DNA of 14,731 nt from an uncultured Candidatus Competibacteraceae bacterium (GCA_937872125.1 CALMNY010000397.1:1-14731), one strand, 5' to 3'; shown: positions 1-6,954, numbered from the stretch's first letter. The notes: a model not told the origin generated them from the sequence alone. A program made the numbers and translations.

Positions 1-1010
1 CCGTCGCGGATCTTGAGTTGCCCGTCGGTGACCACCTGGTCGCCGGCGTTCAAGCCTTCGAGAATCTCCACCTGGCCGGGCCGACGCAGCCCCAGCTTGA
101 CCGGGGTCATCACCGCCTTGCCGTCCACCACCCGGTATACGAAGGTCTGTTGCCCCACCGGCACGATAGCCTGCTCCGGCGCCACCAGGGCATTCTCCCG
201 CCGCTCCAGAATCAGGCTGACCCGGGCGAACAGGCCCGGCCGCAACTTGTTGCCCTTGTTGGGCAACCGCGCCCGCAGCAGGACGGTGCGGGTTTCCGGG
301 TCCAGCGCCGGATCGATGGCGTAAATGTTCCCCTCGAAACTCTGGTCGGGATAGGCGTCCACCCGCACCGCCAGCGTTTGTCCGACGCCCAGTCGCGCCA
401 GATAGGTTTCCGGCACCCGGAAATCCAGCTTCATCGCCCCCAGGCTTTCCAGATTGGCGATGTCCTCGCCCGGCTTGACGTAAGCGCCGGGACTGACCAG
501 CCGCAATCCCACCGTCCCGGCGAACGGCGCGCGGATCACGGTCCGGTCCAGCCGGACCCGGTTCAACTCCTGCTGAGCGCGCGCCGCGTCCAGCCGGGCC
601 TTGGTCTCGTCGAGGTTCTGCTGGCTGGTCAGATTCTTGCGCTGCAAATCCTGCAAGCGCTGGTAGCTGCTCTCTTCCAGCCCGACTTGGGCGGCGCTGC
701 CGGCCAGTTGCGCCTTGTATTCATCCTGATCCAGGGTAACCAGCGCATCGCCGGCGTTCACCGCCTGGCCTTCCTTGAAGTGGATGACCACCACCCGGCC
801 CGCGATTTCCGGGCGAATCATGACCGTTTCGTCAGCCCGCAGCGTACCGACTGCCGTGACCTCGACGTTCAGGGTTGCGCGAGTCACCGGCTCGGCCTTG
901 ACCGGCATCGGCGGCGGTTCCGCCGGTTTCTGCTGGGCCAGCGCCGCAACCGGGCCGGCCAGAATAACGAATGCGGTGATCTGTGCCGCGCGCTTCAGGA
1001 AGGGATTCAT
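1..1010 (-). CDS. RND efflux pump membrane fusion (periplasmic adaptor) protein, C-terminus cut by window edge
   Basis: Read by hand on the minus strand from the ATG at 1010; the frame stays open to the left edge (336 codons, no stop). HlyD/AcrA-type adaptors bridge an inner-membrane RND transporter to an outer-membrane channel. Visible are a signal peptide (residues 1-25, hydrophobic ITAFVILAGPVAALA, cleavage likely after ALA), a first biotinyl-lipoyl half (GRVVVIHFKEGQAVNAGDAL), a Gln/Leu-rich hairpin helix around residues 85-140, the second lipoyl half (VIRAPFAGTVGLR), and a beta-barrel part containing DPETRTVLLRARLPN and LRPGLFARV, both typical of MexE/MdtA-like adaptors. A GAGG Shine-Dalgarno lies about 7 nt before the ATG. 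It follows the DUF554 gene by 14 nt and is probably in the same transcript. The transporter gene would be expected just beyond the left edge. Substrate cannot be told. Confidence 0.93.
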   Translation of the reverse strand, partial: MNPFLKRAAQITAFVILAGPVAALAQQKPAEPPPMPVKAEPVTRATLNVEVTAVGTLRADETVMIRPEIAGRVVVIHFKEGQAVNAGDALVTLDQDEYKAQLAGSAAQVGLEESSYQRLQDLQRKNLTSQQNLDETKARLDAARAQQELNRVRLDRTVIRAPFAGTVGLRLVSPGAYVKPGEDIANLESLGAMKLDFRVPETYLARLGVGQTLAVRVDAYPDQSFEGNIYAIDPALDPETRTVLLRARLPNKGNKLRPGLFARVSLILERRENALVAPEQAIVPVGQQTFVYRVVDGKAVMTPVKLGLRRPGQVEILEGLNAGDQVVTDGQLKIRD

Positions 1011-1024
1011 GGCAGACCTCAGAC

Positions 1025-1702
1025 TCAGGGAAACAGCAACGCGCCGACGATGGCGTACAGCAGCGCCGGCAACAGATTGCCCACGTGAATCCGACTGATT
1101 TCCAGCAAATTGATTCCGATGCCAAGAATCAGCAACCCACCGGTGGCGTTCACGGCATCCAGCACCGCCGGTTGCGACAGGAACGCCAGGTGCGCCGCCA
1201 GCAGGGTGATGCCGCCCTGCACCAGCAGCACCGGCAGAGCCGAGAACATCACGCCGATCCCCAGCGACGAGGCCAGCGCGACCGAGGCCACGCCATCCAG
1301 CAATGATTTGATCAGCAACACGCTGGGATCGCCCACCGTGCCATCCTGGATCGAACCGACAATCGTCATCGCTCCAGTCAGATACAACAGGGTCGCGGTT
1401 ACGAATCCCTCGACGAAGCGTTCGGAACTGGAGCGCAATTTCTGCCGCAGGGTCTCGGCCAATCCATCCAGGCGCTGCTCGATCCGCAGCAGTTCGCCGG
1501 TAACGCCGCCCAACAGGAGACAGGCAATCGCCAACAGGGCATGATCGGCTTTCAACGCCATGCGCAGGCCGATAACGACCACCGCCAGCCCCAGCGCCTG
1601 CATCAGAATGGTTTTGATATGCCCCGGCAAGCGCGTTCCCGCCGCCAGCCCGATGGCGCTGCCCACCACCACCGCGCCGGTATTGACCAACGTGCCGATC
1701 AC
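1025..1702 (-). CDS. DUF554 family multi-pass membrane protein (YqgA/YdfK-like)
   Basis: A 225-residue, strongly hydrophobic protein. The N-terminus MIGTLVNTGAVVVGSAIGL and the following Gly-rich helices (GLAVVVIGLRMAL, CLLLGGVTGELLRIE) are typical of DUF554, an uncharacterised family of inner-membrane proteins with about six or seven transmembrane segments. A short charged loop (residues about 77-95, LDGLAETLRQKLRSSSERF) leads to the second half with a further set of membrane segments. The start is GTG (1702-1700) with AGGAG about 9 nt upstream. That start overlaps the TGA of a 13-codon mini-frame (GTGA overlap), which suggests translational coupling. It lies 43 nt after the TauE/SafE gene and 14 nt before the RND adaptor gene. 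Family assignment is by sequence style and is fairly sure; the function is unknown. Confidence 0.85.
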   Translation of the reverse strand: MIGTLVNTGAVVVGSAIGLAAGTRLPGHIKTILMQALGLAVVVIGLRMALKADHALLAIACLLLGGVTGELLRIEQRLDGLAETLRQKLRSSSERFVEGFVTATLLYLTGAMTIVGSIQDGTVGDPSVLLIKSLLDGVASVALASSLGIGVMFSALPVLLVQGGITLLAAHLAFLSQPAVLDAVNATGGLLILGIGINLLEISRIHVGNLLPALLYAIVGALLFP

Positions 1703-1740
1703 GACGCCTTCTCCTCGACAACCCGCGTAGGTTTGTTCAT
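1699..1740 (-). CDS. possible 13-residue leader mini-ORF overlapping the DUF554 start
   Basis: An ATG at 1740, six bases after the TauE/SafE stop, opens a frame of 13 codons (MNKPTRVVEEKAS) ending in TGA at 1701-1699. The TGA overlaps the GTG start of the next gene as GTGA. The DUF554 Shine-Dalgarno (GAGGAGAAGG) lies inside this mini-frame. Such an arrangement can couple translation of the downstream gene. The upstream Shine-Dalgarno is weak (GGGA about 8 nt before the ATG), so chance is a real possibility. Confidence 0.25.
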   Translation of the reverse strand: MNKPTRVVEEKAS

Positions 1741-1745
1741 CACAT

Positions 1746-2546
1746 TTATCCCAGTAGCATTTTGGTTCCGACCAGCGTCAAGAAAACCGCAAAGATCTTT
1801 TTCAGGGTTTCAGTCGGCAGGGTATGAGCCAGTTTCGCGCCTAGTGGGGCCAGCAGCATACTGGCGAAGGCAACTCCAGCCAGCGCCGGTCCATAGATAT
1901 AGCCCAGGCTCCAGGCGGGCCGATCCGCGGCGTTCAGCCCAGTGACGATAAAGCCGATAGCCCCGGCCAGGGCGATGGGCAGGCCGCAGGCGGCCGAGGT
2001 CGCTACCGCCTGCCGCATCGCCGTATTGCACCAGGTCAGGAAGGGCACGGTCAGCGAACCGCCGCCGATGCCGACGATGGCCGATACGACGCCAATCACG
2101 CCGCCGGTCGCCGCCATCCCGCCCGCGCCCGGCAGGCCGCGATGCGGGGCCGGCTTGGCGCCGAAGGCCATTTGCGCCGCTACGGCCAGCACGAACAGTG
2201 CAAAGATCCGGCTCAGCGCCGCGCTGGGCAACGCATCCGCCACCGCTGCCCCCAGCCAGGCGCCAAGCACGATGCCCGGCGTCAGTTGCCAAACCACCGG
2301 CCACAGCACCGCGCCCCGCTGGTGATGGGCGCGCACCGAGGAGATCGAGGTGACGACAATCGTCGCCAGCGAGGTGCCAATGGCCAGGTGCATGACGATG
2401 GCGTCGTTGATGTGCTGGCCGTGAAAAATCCAGGCCAGCACCGGCACAATGATCAGGCCGCCGCCCACGCCGAGCAGGCCCGCCATGACGCCGGCGAACG
2501 CGCCCAGCGCCAGATACAGCAGCAAAGTTGGTAACAGAGATTCCAA
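1746..2546 (-). CDS. TSUP family sulfite/sulfonate exporter, TauE/SafE type
   Basis: A 266-residue polytopic inner-membrane protein. It has the two family half-signatures: GVMAGLLGVGGGLIIVPVL near residue 20 and SAIVGIGGGSLTVPFLTW near residue 160, each a Gly-rich turn entering a membrane helix, as in the TauE/SafE (PF01925) duplication. About eight transmembrane segments can be read from the hydrophobic runs. Members move sulfite, sulfoacetate or other small organic anions; substrate cannot be inferred here. No ATG exists in this frame upstream before a stop at 2610-2612, so the TTG at 2546-2544 is the best start. An AAGGA lies about 10 nt before it, a slightly long spacing. It is first in a minus-strand run with DUF554 and an RND adaptor, and is divergent from the NDUFA9-like gene. 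Confidence 0.92.
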   Translation of the reverse strand: MESLLPTLLLYLALGAFAGVMAGLLGVGGGLIIVPVLAWIFHGQHINDAIVMHLAIGTSLATIVVTSISSVRAHHQRGAVLWPVVWQLTPGIVLGAWLGAAVADALPSAALSRIFALFVLAVAAQMAFGAKPAPHRGLPGAGGMAATGGVIGVVSAIVGIGGGSLTVPFLTWCNTAMRQAVATSAACGLPIALAGAIGFIVTGLNAADRPAWSLGYIYGPALAGVAFASMLLAPLGAKLAHTLPTETLKKIFAVFLTLVGTKMLLG

Positions 2547-2607
2547 AGCGGGATTATCCTTGTTGTGGTTTTGGCCGGAGAGAAGCGCGCGGTCAATCTG
2601 TGGTAAA

Positions 2608-2620
2608 TTTCACCGTGAAA
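2608..2620. promoter_or_regulatory. 13-bp perfect palindrome in a divergent spacer, candidate operator
   Basis: TTTCAC-C-GTGAAA is a perfect inverted repeat midway between the divergent TauE/SafE gene and the NDUFA9-like gene. It is about 60 bp from the TTG start on one side and 120 bp from the ATG on the other. Size and symmetry fit a dimeric repressor or activator site. No regulator gene is adjacent, so the protein that would bind is unknown. Confidence 0.35.
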
Positions 2621-2621
2621 C

Positions 2622-2641
2622 AACCGCTGTGCATGGCGGTT
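2622..2641. repeat. inverted repeat AACCGC-N8-GCGGTT next to the palindrome
   Basis: A 6-bp perfect inverted repeat with an 8-nt spacer (TGTGCATG) begins one base after the 13-bp palindrome. It could be a second operator half-site pair or a small RNA hairpin. No T-run follows, so it is not an intrinsic terminator. The rest of the 197-bp divergent spacer (2547-2743) shows no convincing -35/-10 pair. Confidence 0.3.
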
Positions 2642-2743
2642 ATTGTAAGGGGGAGCGCCGGGCATGTCCCCGTCCCGATAACGAGAGTTCGCGGCGTCGG
2701 TTCGCTGCGGTCGGCATAAGAACAGCGAGGAGCAGGCACAGGC

Positions 2744-3694
2744 ATGAACATTAAATCCATCTGTATGTTGGGCGGTACCGGTTTCGTCGGGCGGCATCTG
2801 GCCACGCGACTGGCCAACCGGGGCTATCAGCTCAAGGTGTTGACCCGGCATCCGCAACGGCATCGCGATATCGAAGTCTTGCCCGGCGCGCAACTGGTTG
2901 AGGCGGACATTCACGATCCCACGGTGTTGCAGGCGCAATTCGCCGGTTGTGACGCTGTCATCAACCTGGTGGGTATTTTGCACGAGGTCTCTGGCCAGAC
3001 TTTCACCGCCGTCCATGGCGAACTGCCCGGCAAAGTGGCGGATGCTTGCCATGCAGCCGGGGTTAAACGGCTGCTGCATATGAGCGCCCTGCGCGCCGAC
3101 GCCGCCAAGGGGCCGAGCCAATACCTGCTCACCAAGGGTGCCGGCGAACAGAAGGTCATGCAGGCGCAGGGGGTGGCGGTCACCTGCTTCAAGCCCTCCA
3201 TCATCTTCGCACCGAACGACAACTTTTTTAATCAGTTCGCCAATCTGCTCAAATCCAGCCCGGTGCTGCCGCTGGCCTGTCCGAATTCCCGCTTCGCGCC
3301 CGTCTACGTCGGTGACGTGGCGGCGGCTTTCGAGAAGGCGCTGGAGGACGACGCGACCATCGGCCAAAGCTACGAGTTATGCGGGCCGCGCGTTTATACC
3401 TTCAAGGAGCTGGTCGAAAACACCGCCCAAATGCTGGGCCTGAAGCGACTGGTGGTCGGTCTGCCGGACTCGCTGGCGCGGTTACAGGCCAAAATTTTCG
3501 GAATGTTGCCGGTGAAGATTTTCACCATGGACAACTATCTATCGTTGCAGGTGGACAGCGTTTGCGCCTGCAATGGGTTGGAGGCGCTCGGCATCACGCC
3601 GTGCTCGGTCGAAGGCGTCATGGGGCCGTACTTTGGCAACCAAACCCAGCGCCAGCGCTACGATGCCTTGCGGCGGGCGGCCGGGCGGGATTAA
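2744..3694 (+). CDS. NAD(P)-binding protein of the complex I NDUFA9 subunit family (atypical SDR)
   Basis: A 316-residue Rossmann-fold protein. The dinucleotide-binding motif GGTGFVGRHLA is at residues 9-20, followed by the second strand ending VLTRHP and the acidic DIHDP. The loop DAVINLVGILHE and the helix start QYLLTKGAGEQ (a YxxxK-like pair, Y-LLT-K) fit the NDUFA9/YfcH-like atypical short-chain dehydrogenases. In bacteria these proteins are annotated as 'complex I NDUFA9 subunit family', but most have no proven link to complex I. The C-terminal third (after CGPRVYTFKEL) is the variable substrate domain. The ATG is preceded by AGGAG at a rather long spacing (about 11 nt) and by an AGGC-rich stretch nearer. 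The inositol-monophosphatase gene follows on the same strand after a 71-bp gap that holds a REP-like hairpin. True substrate unknown. Confidence 0.88.
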   Translation: MNIKSICMLGGTGFVGRHLATRLANRGYQLKVLTRHPQRHRDIEVLPGAQLVEADIHDPTVLQAQFAGCDAVINLVGILHEVSGQTFTAVHGELPGKVADACHAAGVKRLLHMSALRADAAKGPSQYLLTKGAGEQKVMQAQGVAVTCFKPSIIFAPNDNFFNQFANLLKSSPVLPLACPNSRFAPVYVGDVAAAFEKALEDDATIGQSYELCGPRVYTFKELVENTAQMLGLKRLVVGLPDSLARLQAKIFGMLPVKIFTMDNYLSLQVDSVCACNGLEALGITPCSVEGVMGPYFGNQTQRQRYDALRRAAGRD

Positions 3695-3696
3695 AC

Positions 3697-3738
3697 CCTT
3701 ACCCCCAGCCCCTCTCCCGCTGGCGGGAGAGGGGAGCC
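3697..3738. repeat. REP-like palindromic element (12-bp stem)
   Basis: CCCCTCTCCCGC (3709-3720) and GCGGGAGAGGGG (3723-3734) form a perfect 12-bp stem around TG, flanked by the lead-in ACCCTTACCCCCAG. C/G-rich palindromes of this exact style recur as dispersed intergenic repeats in many environmental proteobacteria. No T-tract follows, so it is more likely a REP-type element that may stabilise the 3' end of the upstream message than a factor-independent terminator. Only one copy is in the window. Confidence 0.7.
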
Positions 3739-3765
3739 ACAACCAACCCTGATATCTGACCCGCC

Positions 3766-4566
3766 ATGAATCCCGTCCTGACCATCGCCAAGCGCGCCGC
3801 TCTAAACGCTGGCCGTATTCTGCTCCGCCATTTCGACCATCTCGACCGGCTAACCGTTACTACCAAGCAGCGCAGCGATTTCGTCAGCGAGGCGGACCTC
3901 CAGGCCGAGCGCGAAATCATTCAGACCTTGCGCAAGACCTATCCTAATCACGGGATTCTGGCCGAGGAAAGTGGCGAACAGCCCGGCCAGGACGAGCACC
4001 AGTGGATCATTGATCCCTTGGACGGTACGACCAATTTCCTGCACGGCGTTCCGCACTTCGCCGTTTCCATCGCCTTCCGCCACAAAAACCGGCTGGAAGC
4101 GGCGCTGGTCTACGATCCGATCCGGCAGGAAATGTTTATCGCCTCGCGCGGCGAAAGCGCGCAGATGAACGACCGGCGCATCCGGGTTAGCAACGTCGCG
4201 CCGATGGAGAGCGCCCTGCTTGGCACCGGTTTTCCATTCCGCCATCCCCAACACCAACCGGCGTATCTGAGCTTCTTCAACGCGCTGATGGGGCGGTGCC
4301 TGGAAATTCGCCGGGCCGGCGCCGCCTCGCTGGACCTGGCCTACGTGGCGGCTGGACGGCTGGACGGCTACTGGGAAATCGGCCTCAAACCCTGGGACAT
4401 CGCCGGCGGGGCGCTGCTGGTGCTGGAAGCGGGTGGACTGGTCGGCGACTTCGGCGGCGGCAACGACTTTCTGCAATCCGGCAACATCGTCGCCGGCAAC
4501 CCCAAGATCTTCAAGGCGCTGTTGCAGGAGATGCAGCCGCATTTAACCCCGGCGCTGGCCCGCTAG
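3766..4566 (+). CDS. suhB: inositol-1-monophosphatase family protein (SuhB-like)
   Basis: A 266-residue protein, the usual length of SuhB (E. coli 267). Members hydrolyse inositol monophosphate and similar sugar phosphates with Mg2+; in enterobacteria SuhB is also part of the rRNA antitermination complex. The metal-site motifs are all present: GILAEESGE (E67/E68), WIIDPLDGTTNF with D83 and D86, and PWDIAGG with W211 D212. The N-terminus MNPVLTIAKRAALNAGRILL matches the SuhB pattern (MHPMLNIAVRAARKAG). The Shine-Dalgarno is very weak (TGACCCGCC before the ATG), so read-through translation or a leader effect may matter. Its TAG stop overlaps the stop of the convergent nadE gene in a shared CTAG. 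Whether it acts as phosphatase, antiterminator partner or both cannot be told. Confidence 0.93.
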   Translation: MNPVLTIAKRAALNAGRILLRHFDHLDRLTVTTKQRSDFVSEADLQAEREIIQTLRKTYPNHGILAEESGEQPGQDEHQWIIDPLDGTTNFLHGVPHFAVSIAFRHKNRLEAALVYDPIRQEMFIASRGESAQMNDRRIRVSNVAPMESALLGTGFPFRHPQHQPAYLSFFNALMGRCLEIRRAGAASLDLAYVAAGRLDGYWEIGLKPWDIAGGALLVLEAGGLVGDFGGGNDFLQSGNIVAGNPKIFKALLQEMQPHLTPALAR

Positions 4567-6194
4567 CGGCGGAATCCCGAAGTAATCGGATAGCGCCGGT
4601 CCCGGCCAAAGGCACGCGGGGTGATGCGCACCCCCGGCGCGGCTTGGCGGCGCTTGTATTCGTTGACGATCACCAGCCGCGCCACCCGCTCCACCGTCGC
4701 CCGGTCGAAGCCGGCGGCGATCAGTTCCTCGACCGAATGGTCCTCCTCCACATAATCGCGCAGGATGGCGTCCAGCACCTCGTAGGGCGGCAGGCTGTCC
4801 TGATCAGTCTGGTCCGGGCGCAGTTCCGCCGAGGGCGGCCGGTCGAGCACCCGTTGCGGAATCACCGGCGCCTGCCGGTTGCGCCAGGCCGCCAGCCGAT
4901 ACACCATCGTTTTCAGTACGTCCTTGATCGGCGCAAAGCCGCCGGCCATGTCGCCGTACAGGGTTGAATAGCCGACCGCGGTTTCGCTCTTGTTGCCGGT
5001 GGTCAGCACCAGCTTGCCAGTCTTGTTGGAAATCGCCATCAGCAGCACGCCCCGGCAGCGGGCCTGAATGTTTTCCTCGGTGCTGTCCGGCGGCAGTCCG
5101 GCCAGCACCGGTTGCAGGATGCCGAGAAACGCCTGAAACGCCGGCTCGATGGGCATCAGGCGATACTTCACCGCCAGCGCCTGGGCTTCCAGTTCCGCGT
5201 CAATGTTGCTCATGTCGGCGGTGTAGCGCGAAGGCATCAGCACCGCTTCCACCCGCTCCGCGCCCAGGGCGTCCACTGCGATGGCCAGGGTCAGCGCCGA
5301 GTCAATGCCGCCCGACAGGCCCAGCACCGCGCCGGGAAAGCCGTTCTTGGTCACATAGTCGCGCACGCCCAGCACGATGGCCTGATAAATCGCGGCTTCC
5401 TCGGTCGGTTCCGGCGCGAGGTCGCCAGGAACCGGCTCCACCGCCGCGCCGAGGGTGAAATCCACCGGATACAGGCCCTCGGCGCAGAACGGCGCACGCT
5501 GAGTCAGTTCGCCGCGTCCGTTCATCACCATCGAACCGCCGTCGAACACCAGTTCGTCCTGCCCGCCGACCAGATTGACGTACACGATGGGCAGACCGCA
5601 TTCCGCCACCCGCTGGCGCAGCATCTCCAGCCGCAACTGGCCTTTACCAGCGTGGAATGGCGAGGCATTGAGATTGAGCAGCAGTTGCGCGCCGGCGGCG
5701 ACCGCCTGCCGCGCCGGTCCTGGTTGCCAGATATCCTCGCAAAGGGTGAGGCCGACCCGGACGCCCTTGATCGTCGCCACCACGGATTCCGTTCCCGCCA
5801 CGAAATAGCGCTTCTCGTCGAACACGCTGTAATTGGGCAGACACTGCTTGTAATAAACCGCCTGGATCGCGCCATCACCGATTGCTGCCGCCGCGTTGCG
5901 CAATCCTCCCGGGGTTACAGCGGGATAGCCGACGACCGCAACGATCCCTTGAATTTCGGCGCGCAGCCGTTGCAGCGTCGGCTCCACCTGACTGACGAAG
6001 CCGGGACGCAGCAACAAATCCTCTGGCGGATAGCCGGTAACGGTCAGTTCGGGGAATACGATCACATCAGCCCGCAACCGGTCGCGGGCTTCAATAGCGG
6101 CGGCGATGATTTTATCGGTATTGCCGGCAACATCGCCGACCAGAAAATCAAGCTGGGCCATGACGACCCGGAGGGAGGAAGCATCAGCGCGCAT
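4563..6194 (-). CDS. nadE: glutamine-dependent NAD+ synthetase
   Basis: Makes NAD+ from deamido-NAD+, ATP and glutamine in the cytoplasm, the last step of NAD synthesis. The chain has two domains. The N-terminal nitrilase-like glutaminase carries the E-K-C triad: E49 in VFPELTVTG, K116 in YYKQCLPNY, C152 in LTLCEDIW. The C-terminal ATP pyrophosphatase carries the P-loop SGGIDS at residues 294-299, then KSETAVGYSTLYGDMAGGF. I take the ATG at 6194 (543 residues), because the family starts just before the strand RVVMAQLDFLVGD and an AGGT lies about 9 nt upstream. The frame is open to 6311, but the extra 39 residues look unrelated and come from AT-rich spacer DNA. Its stop overlaps that of the suhB-like gene. 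The upstream 190 bp (6195-6384) is shared with a divergent small gene. Confidence 0.96.
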   Translation of the reverse strand: MRADASSLRVVMAQLDFLVGDVAGNTDKIIAAAIEARDRLRADVIVFPELTVTGYPPEDLLLRPGFVSQVEPTLQRLRAEIQGIVAVVGYPAVTPGGLRNAAAAIGDGAIQAVYYKQCLPNYSVFDEKRYFVAGTESVVATIKGVRVGLTLCEDIWQPGPARQAVAAGAQLLLNLNASPFHAGKGQLRLEMLRQRVAECGLPIVYVNLVGGQDELVFDGGSMVMNGRGELTQRAPFCAEGLYPVDFTLGAAVEPVPGDLAPEPTEEAAIYQAIVLGVRDYVTKNGFPGAVLGLSGGIDSALTLAIAVDALGAERVEAVLMPSRYTADMSNIDAELEAQALAVKYRLMPIEPAFQAFLGILQPVLAGLPPDSTEENIQARCRGVLLMAISNKTGKLVLTTGNKSETAVGYSTLYGDMAGGFAPIKDVLKTMVYRLAAWRNRQAPVIPQRVLDRPPSAELRPDQTDQDSLPPYEVLDAILRDYVEEDHSVEELIAAGFDRATVERVARLVIVNEYKRRQAAPGVRITPRAFGRDRRYPITSGFRR

Positions 6195-6343
6195 GGTGGT
6201 TACCTGGGAATGGGGGACGAATGAAGAGGCGGTCCAGAACACATCAAAGTTAGCTAAAAAATCAATATGTTGTAAAAAAATAAGGCAGGGACTCAGGATT
6301 ATGGAAAACATCGTAGTTTATGGCACGCTCAACGTGCATTAGG

Positions 6344-6352
6344 TGCTAAAAT
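6344..6352 (+). promoter_or_regulatory. extended -10 promoter for the 82-residue gene
   Basis: TGCTAAAAT matches the extended -10 form TGnTATAAT with one mismatch, in a locally AT-rich spacer. Transcription would begin near 6359, leaving a leader of about 25 nt with a strong Shine-Dalgarno. No good -35 box lies 16-18 bp upstream, as is common for extended -10 promoters. A small inverted repeat GCACG-CTCAA-CGTGC (6323-6337) lies just upstream where a regulator could act. Apart from this, the spacer 6195-6384 holds the nadE Shine-Dalgarno and A/T-rich runs around 6253-6283. Confidence 0.45.
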
Positions 6353-6384
6353 AAAAAAAATTGTGATCCCGGGAGGATTGACTG

Positions 6385-6633
6385 ATGACGAATCTCAGCG
6401 CGGCGCGCTACCAGGAGCGGGCTGTGGATGCCCAGGCCATACAGACGTTGGGGTTGCCGCCGGATGCGCTGGCTGAGGGCTGCTGTCTGACAGTAGCCGA
6501 CGAGTTCGACTGGGTATTGTTCTACCCGGCGCACAACCTGGCGATGTGGTGCGGACCGGACGGGTTGACCAGCTTTTACGCCGACTCTTTAGCCGACGCC
6601 CTGCGGCGGGTGCTCACCGGTGAGATGGACTAG
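6385..6633 (+). CDS. small protein of unknown function, 82 residues
   Basis: I do not recognise this family. The start ATG has an excellent Shine-Dalgarno (GGGAGG, 8 nt spacing), and the codons are GC-rich in the third position like the neighbours, so it is probably a real gene. The protein is acidic, with no signal peptide or membrane helix. Two cysteines lie side by side (EGCCLTVADEFDW, residues about 32-43) and a third is in MWCGPDG. The aromatic centre (DWVLFYPAHNLAMWC) suggests a small folded domain. It is transcribed alone, divergent from nadE and about 320 bp before grpE. A 12-bp perfect palindrome (CTCACCGGTGAG, 6613-6624) overlaps its 3' end. Confidence 0.7.
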   Translation: MTNLSAARYQERAVDAQAIQTLGLPPDALAEGCCLTVADEFDWVLFYPAHNLAMWCGPDGLTSFYADSLADALRRVLTGEMD

Positions 6634-6758
6634 TACTCCACCCAATCTTAAGAGCGTTCCACGTAACGCTGATCCTGGAAGCCTGTCATTATCTTCACGC
6701 GCTGCACCGCGCCGTGATTGGCTCGTTTTTGCCAGAGCCGCTTGACGCGGTGTCTTAG
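6624..6758 (+). pseudogene. open 44-codon tract without a start, possible gene remnant
   Basis: Directly after the 82-residue gene, in a different frame, an open tract runs from 6624 to a TAG at 6756-6758 with no plausible start codon near its beginning. Its C-terminal half reads naturally as protein (LEACHYLHALHRAVIGSF then LPEPLDAVS), with GC-rich third positions, before the DNA turns AT-rich. This could be the tail of a decayed gene or mobile element, or chance in GC-rich DNA. A 6-bp inverted repeat with a 6-nt spacer (AGCGTT-CCACGT-AACGCT, 6653-6670) lies inside it. Confidence 0.2.
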
Positions 6759-6863
6759 AACCTGCCTAAAAACTAACGTGTTGATTTAATAATATTCAGT
6801 TTTTTGACAGCCTCTTAATCTGTCCGTCAGCACCGGGCCGCCGGTTGAATCCGAACGCGCAGC

Positions 6864-6891
6864 CTTGAATTTCCCCGATGAACCCCCAAGT
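6864..6891 (+). promoter_or_regulatory. sigma-32 heat-shock promoter of grpE
   Basis: CTTGAAT (6864-6870), a 13-nt spacer and CCCCAAGT (6884-6891) match the RpoH consensus CTTGAAA-N13/14-CCCCATNT with one mismatch in each box. Transcription would start near 6897, about 58 nt before the grpE ATG. The remaining spacer 6759-6863 is AT-rich around 6780-6810 and contains a perfect TTGACA (6804-6809), but the -10 at 17 nt (TCAGCA) is poor, so I do not call a vegetative promoter there. Confidence 0.8.
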
Positions 6892-6904
6892 CCTCGCTCA
6901 TCAA

Positions 6905-6927
6905 GGGCGGCGTTGGTTCGCCCGCCC
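6905..6927 (+). promoter_or_regulatory. stable hairpin in the grpE 5' leader
   Basis: GGGCGGCG (6905-6912), loop TTGGTT and CGCCCGCCC (6919-6927) pair as an 8-bp G/C stem with one bulged C, followed by AAATTTTA. It lies between the inferred sigma-32 start site and the grpE Shine-Dalgarno (GGAG, 6944-6947). It could slow or attenuate transcription or protect the 5' end. The following run is only TTTT, so a full terminator is doubtful. Confidence 0.45.
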
Positions 6928-6954
6928 AAATTTTATCGGTGACGGAGAACAGTC

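Noticed and set aside
18..1088. Plus-strand 356-codon frame at the left edge
   Set aside because: It is antisense to the RND adaptor, whose minus-strand reading has a signal peptide and clear lipoyl and barrel motifs. The plus product is Gln/Arg/His-rich, as antisense frames usually are.
3709..3734. Hairpin after the NDUFA9-like gene considered as an intrinsic terminator
   Set aside because: No run of T follows the stem; the sequence fits a dispersed REP-type element better.
6195..6311. N-terminal extension of NadE by 39 residues
   Set aside because: The added stretch is translated from AT-rich spacer DNA and is not part of the glutaminase domain; the ATG at 6194 has its own Shine-Dalgarno.
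6321..6339. Possible sigma-54 promoter beginning TGGCACG
   Set aside because: The -24 half fits, but no TTGC lies at the required spacing; GTGCA is about 2 nt out of place.
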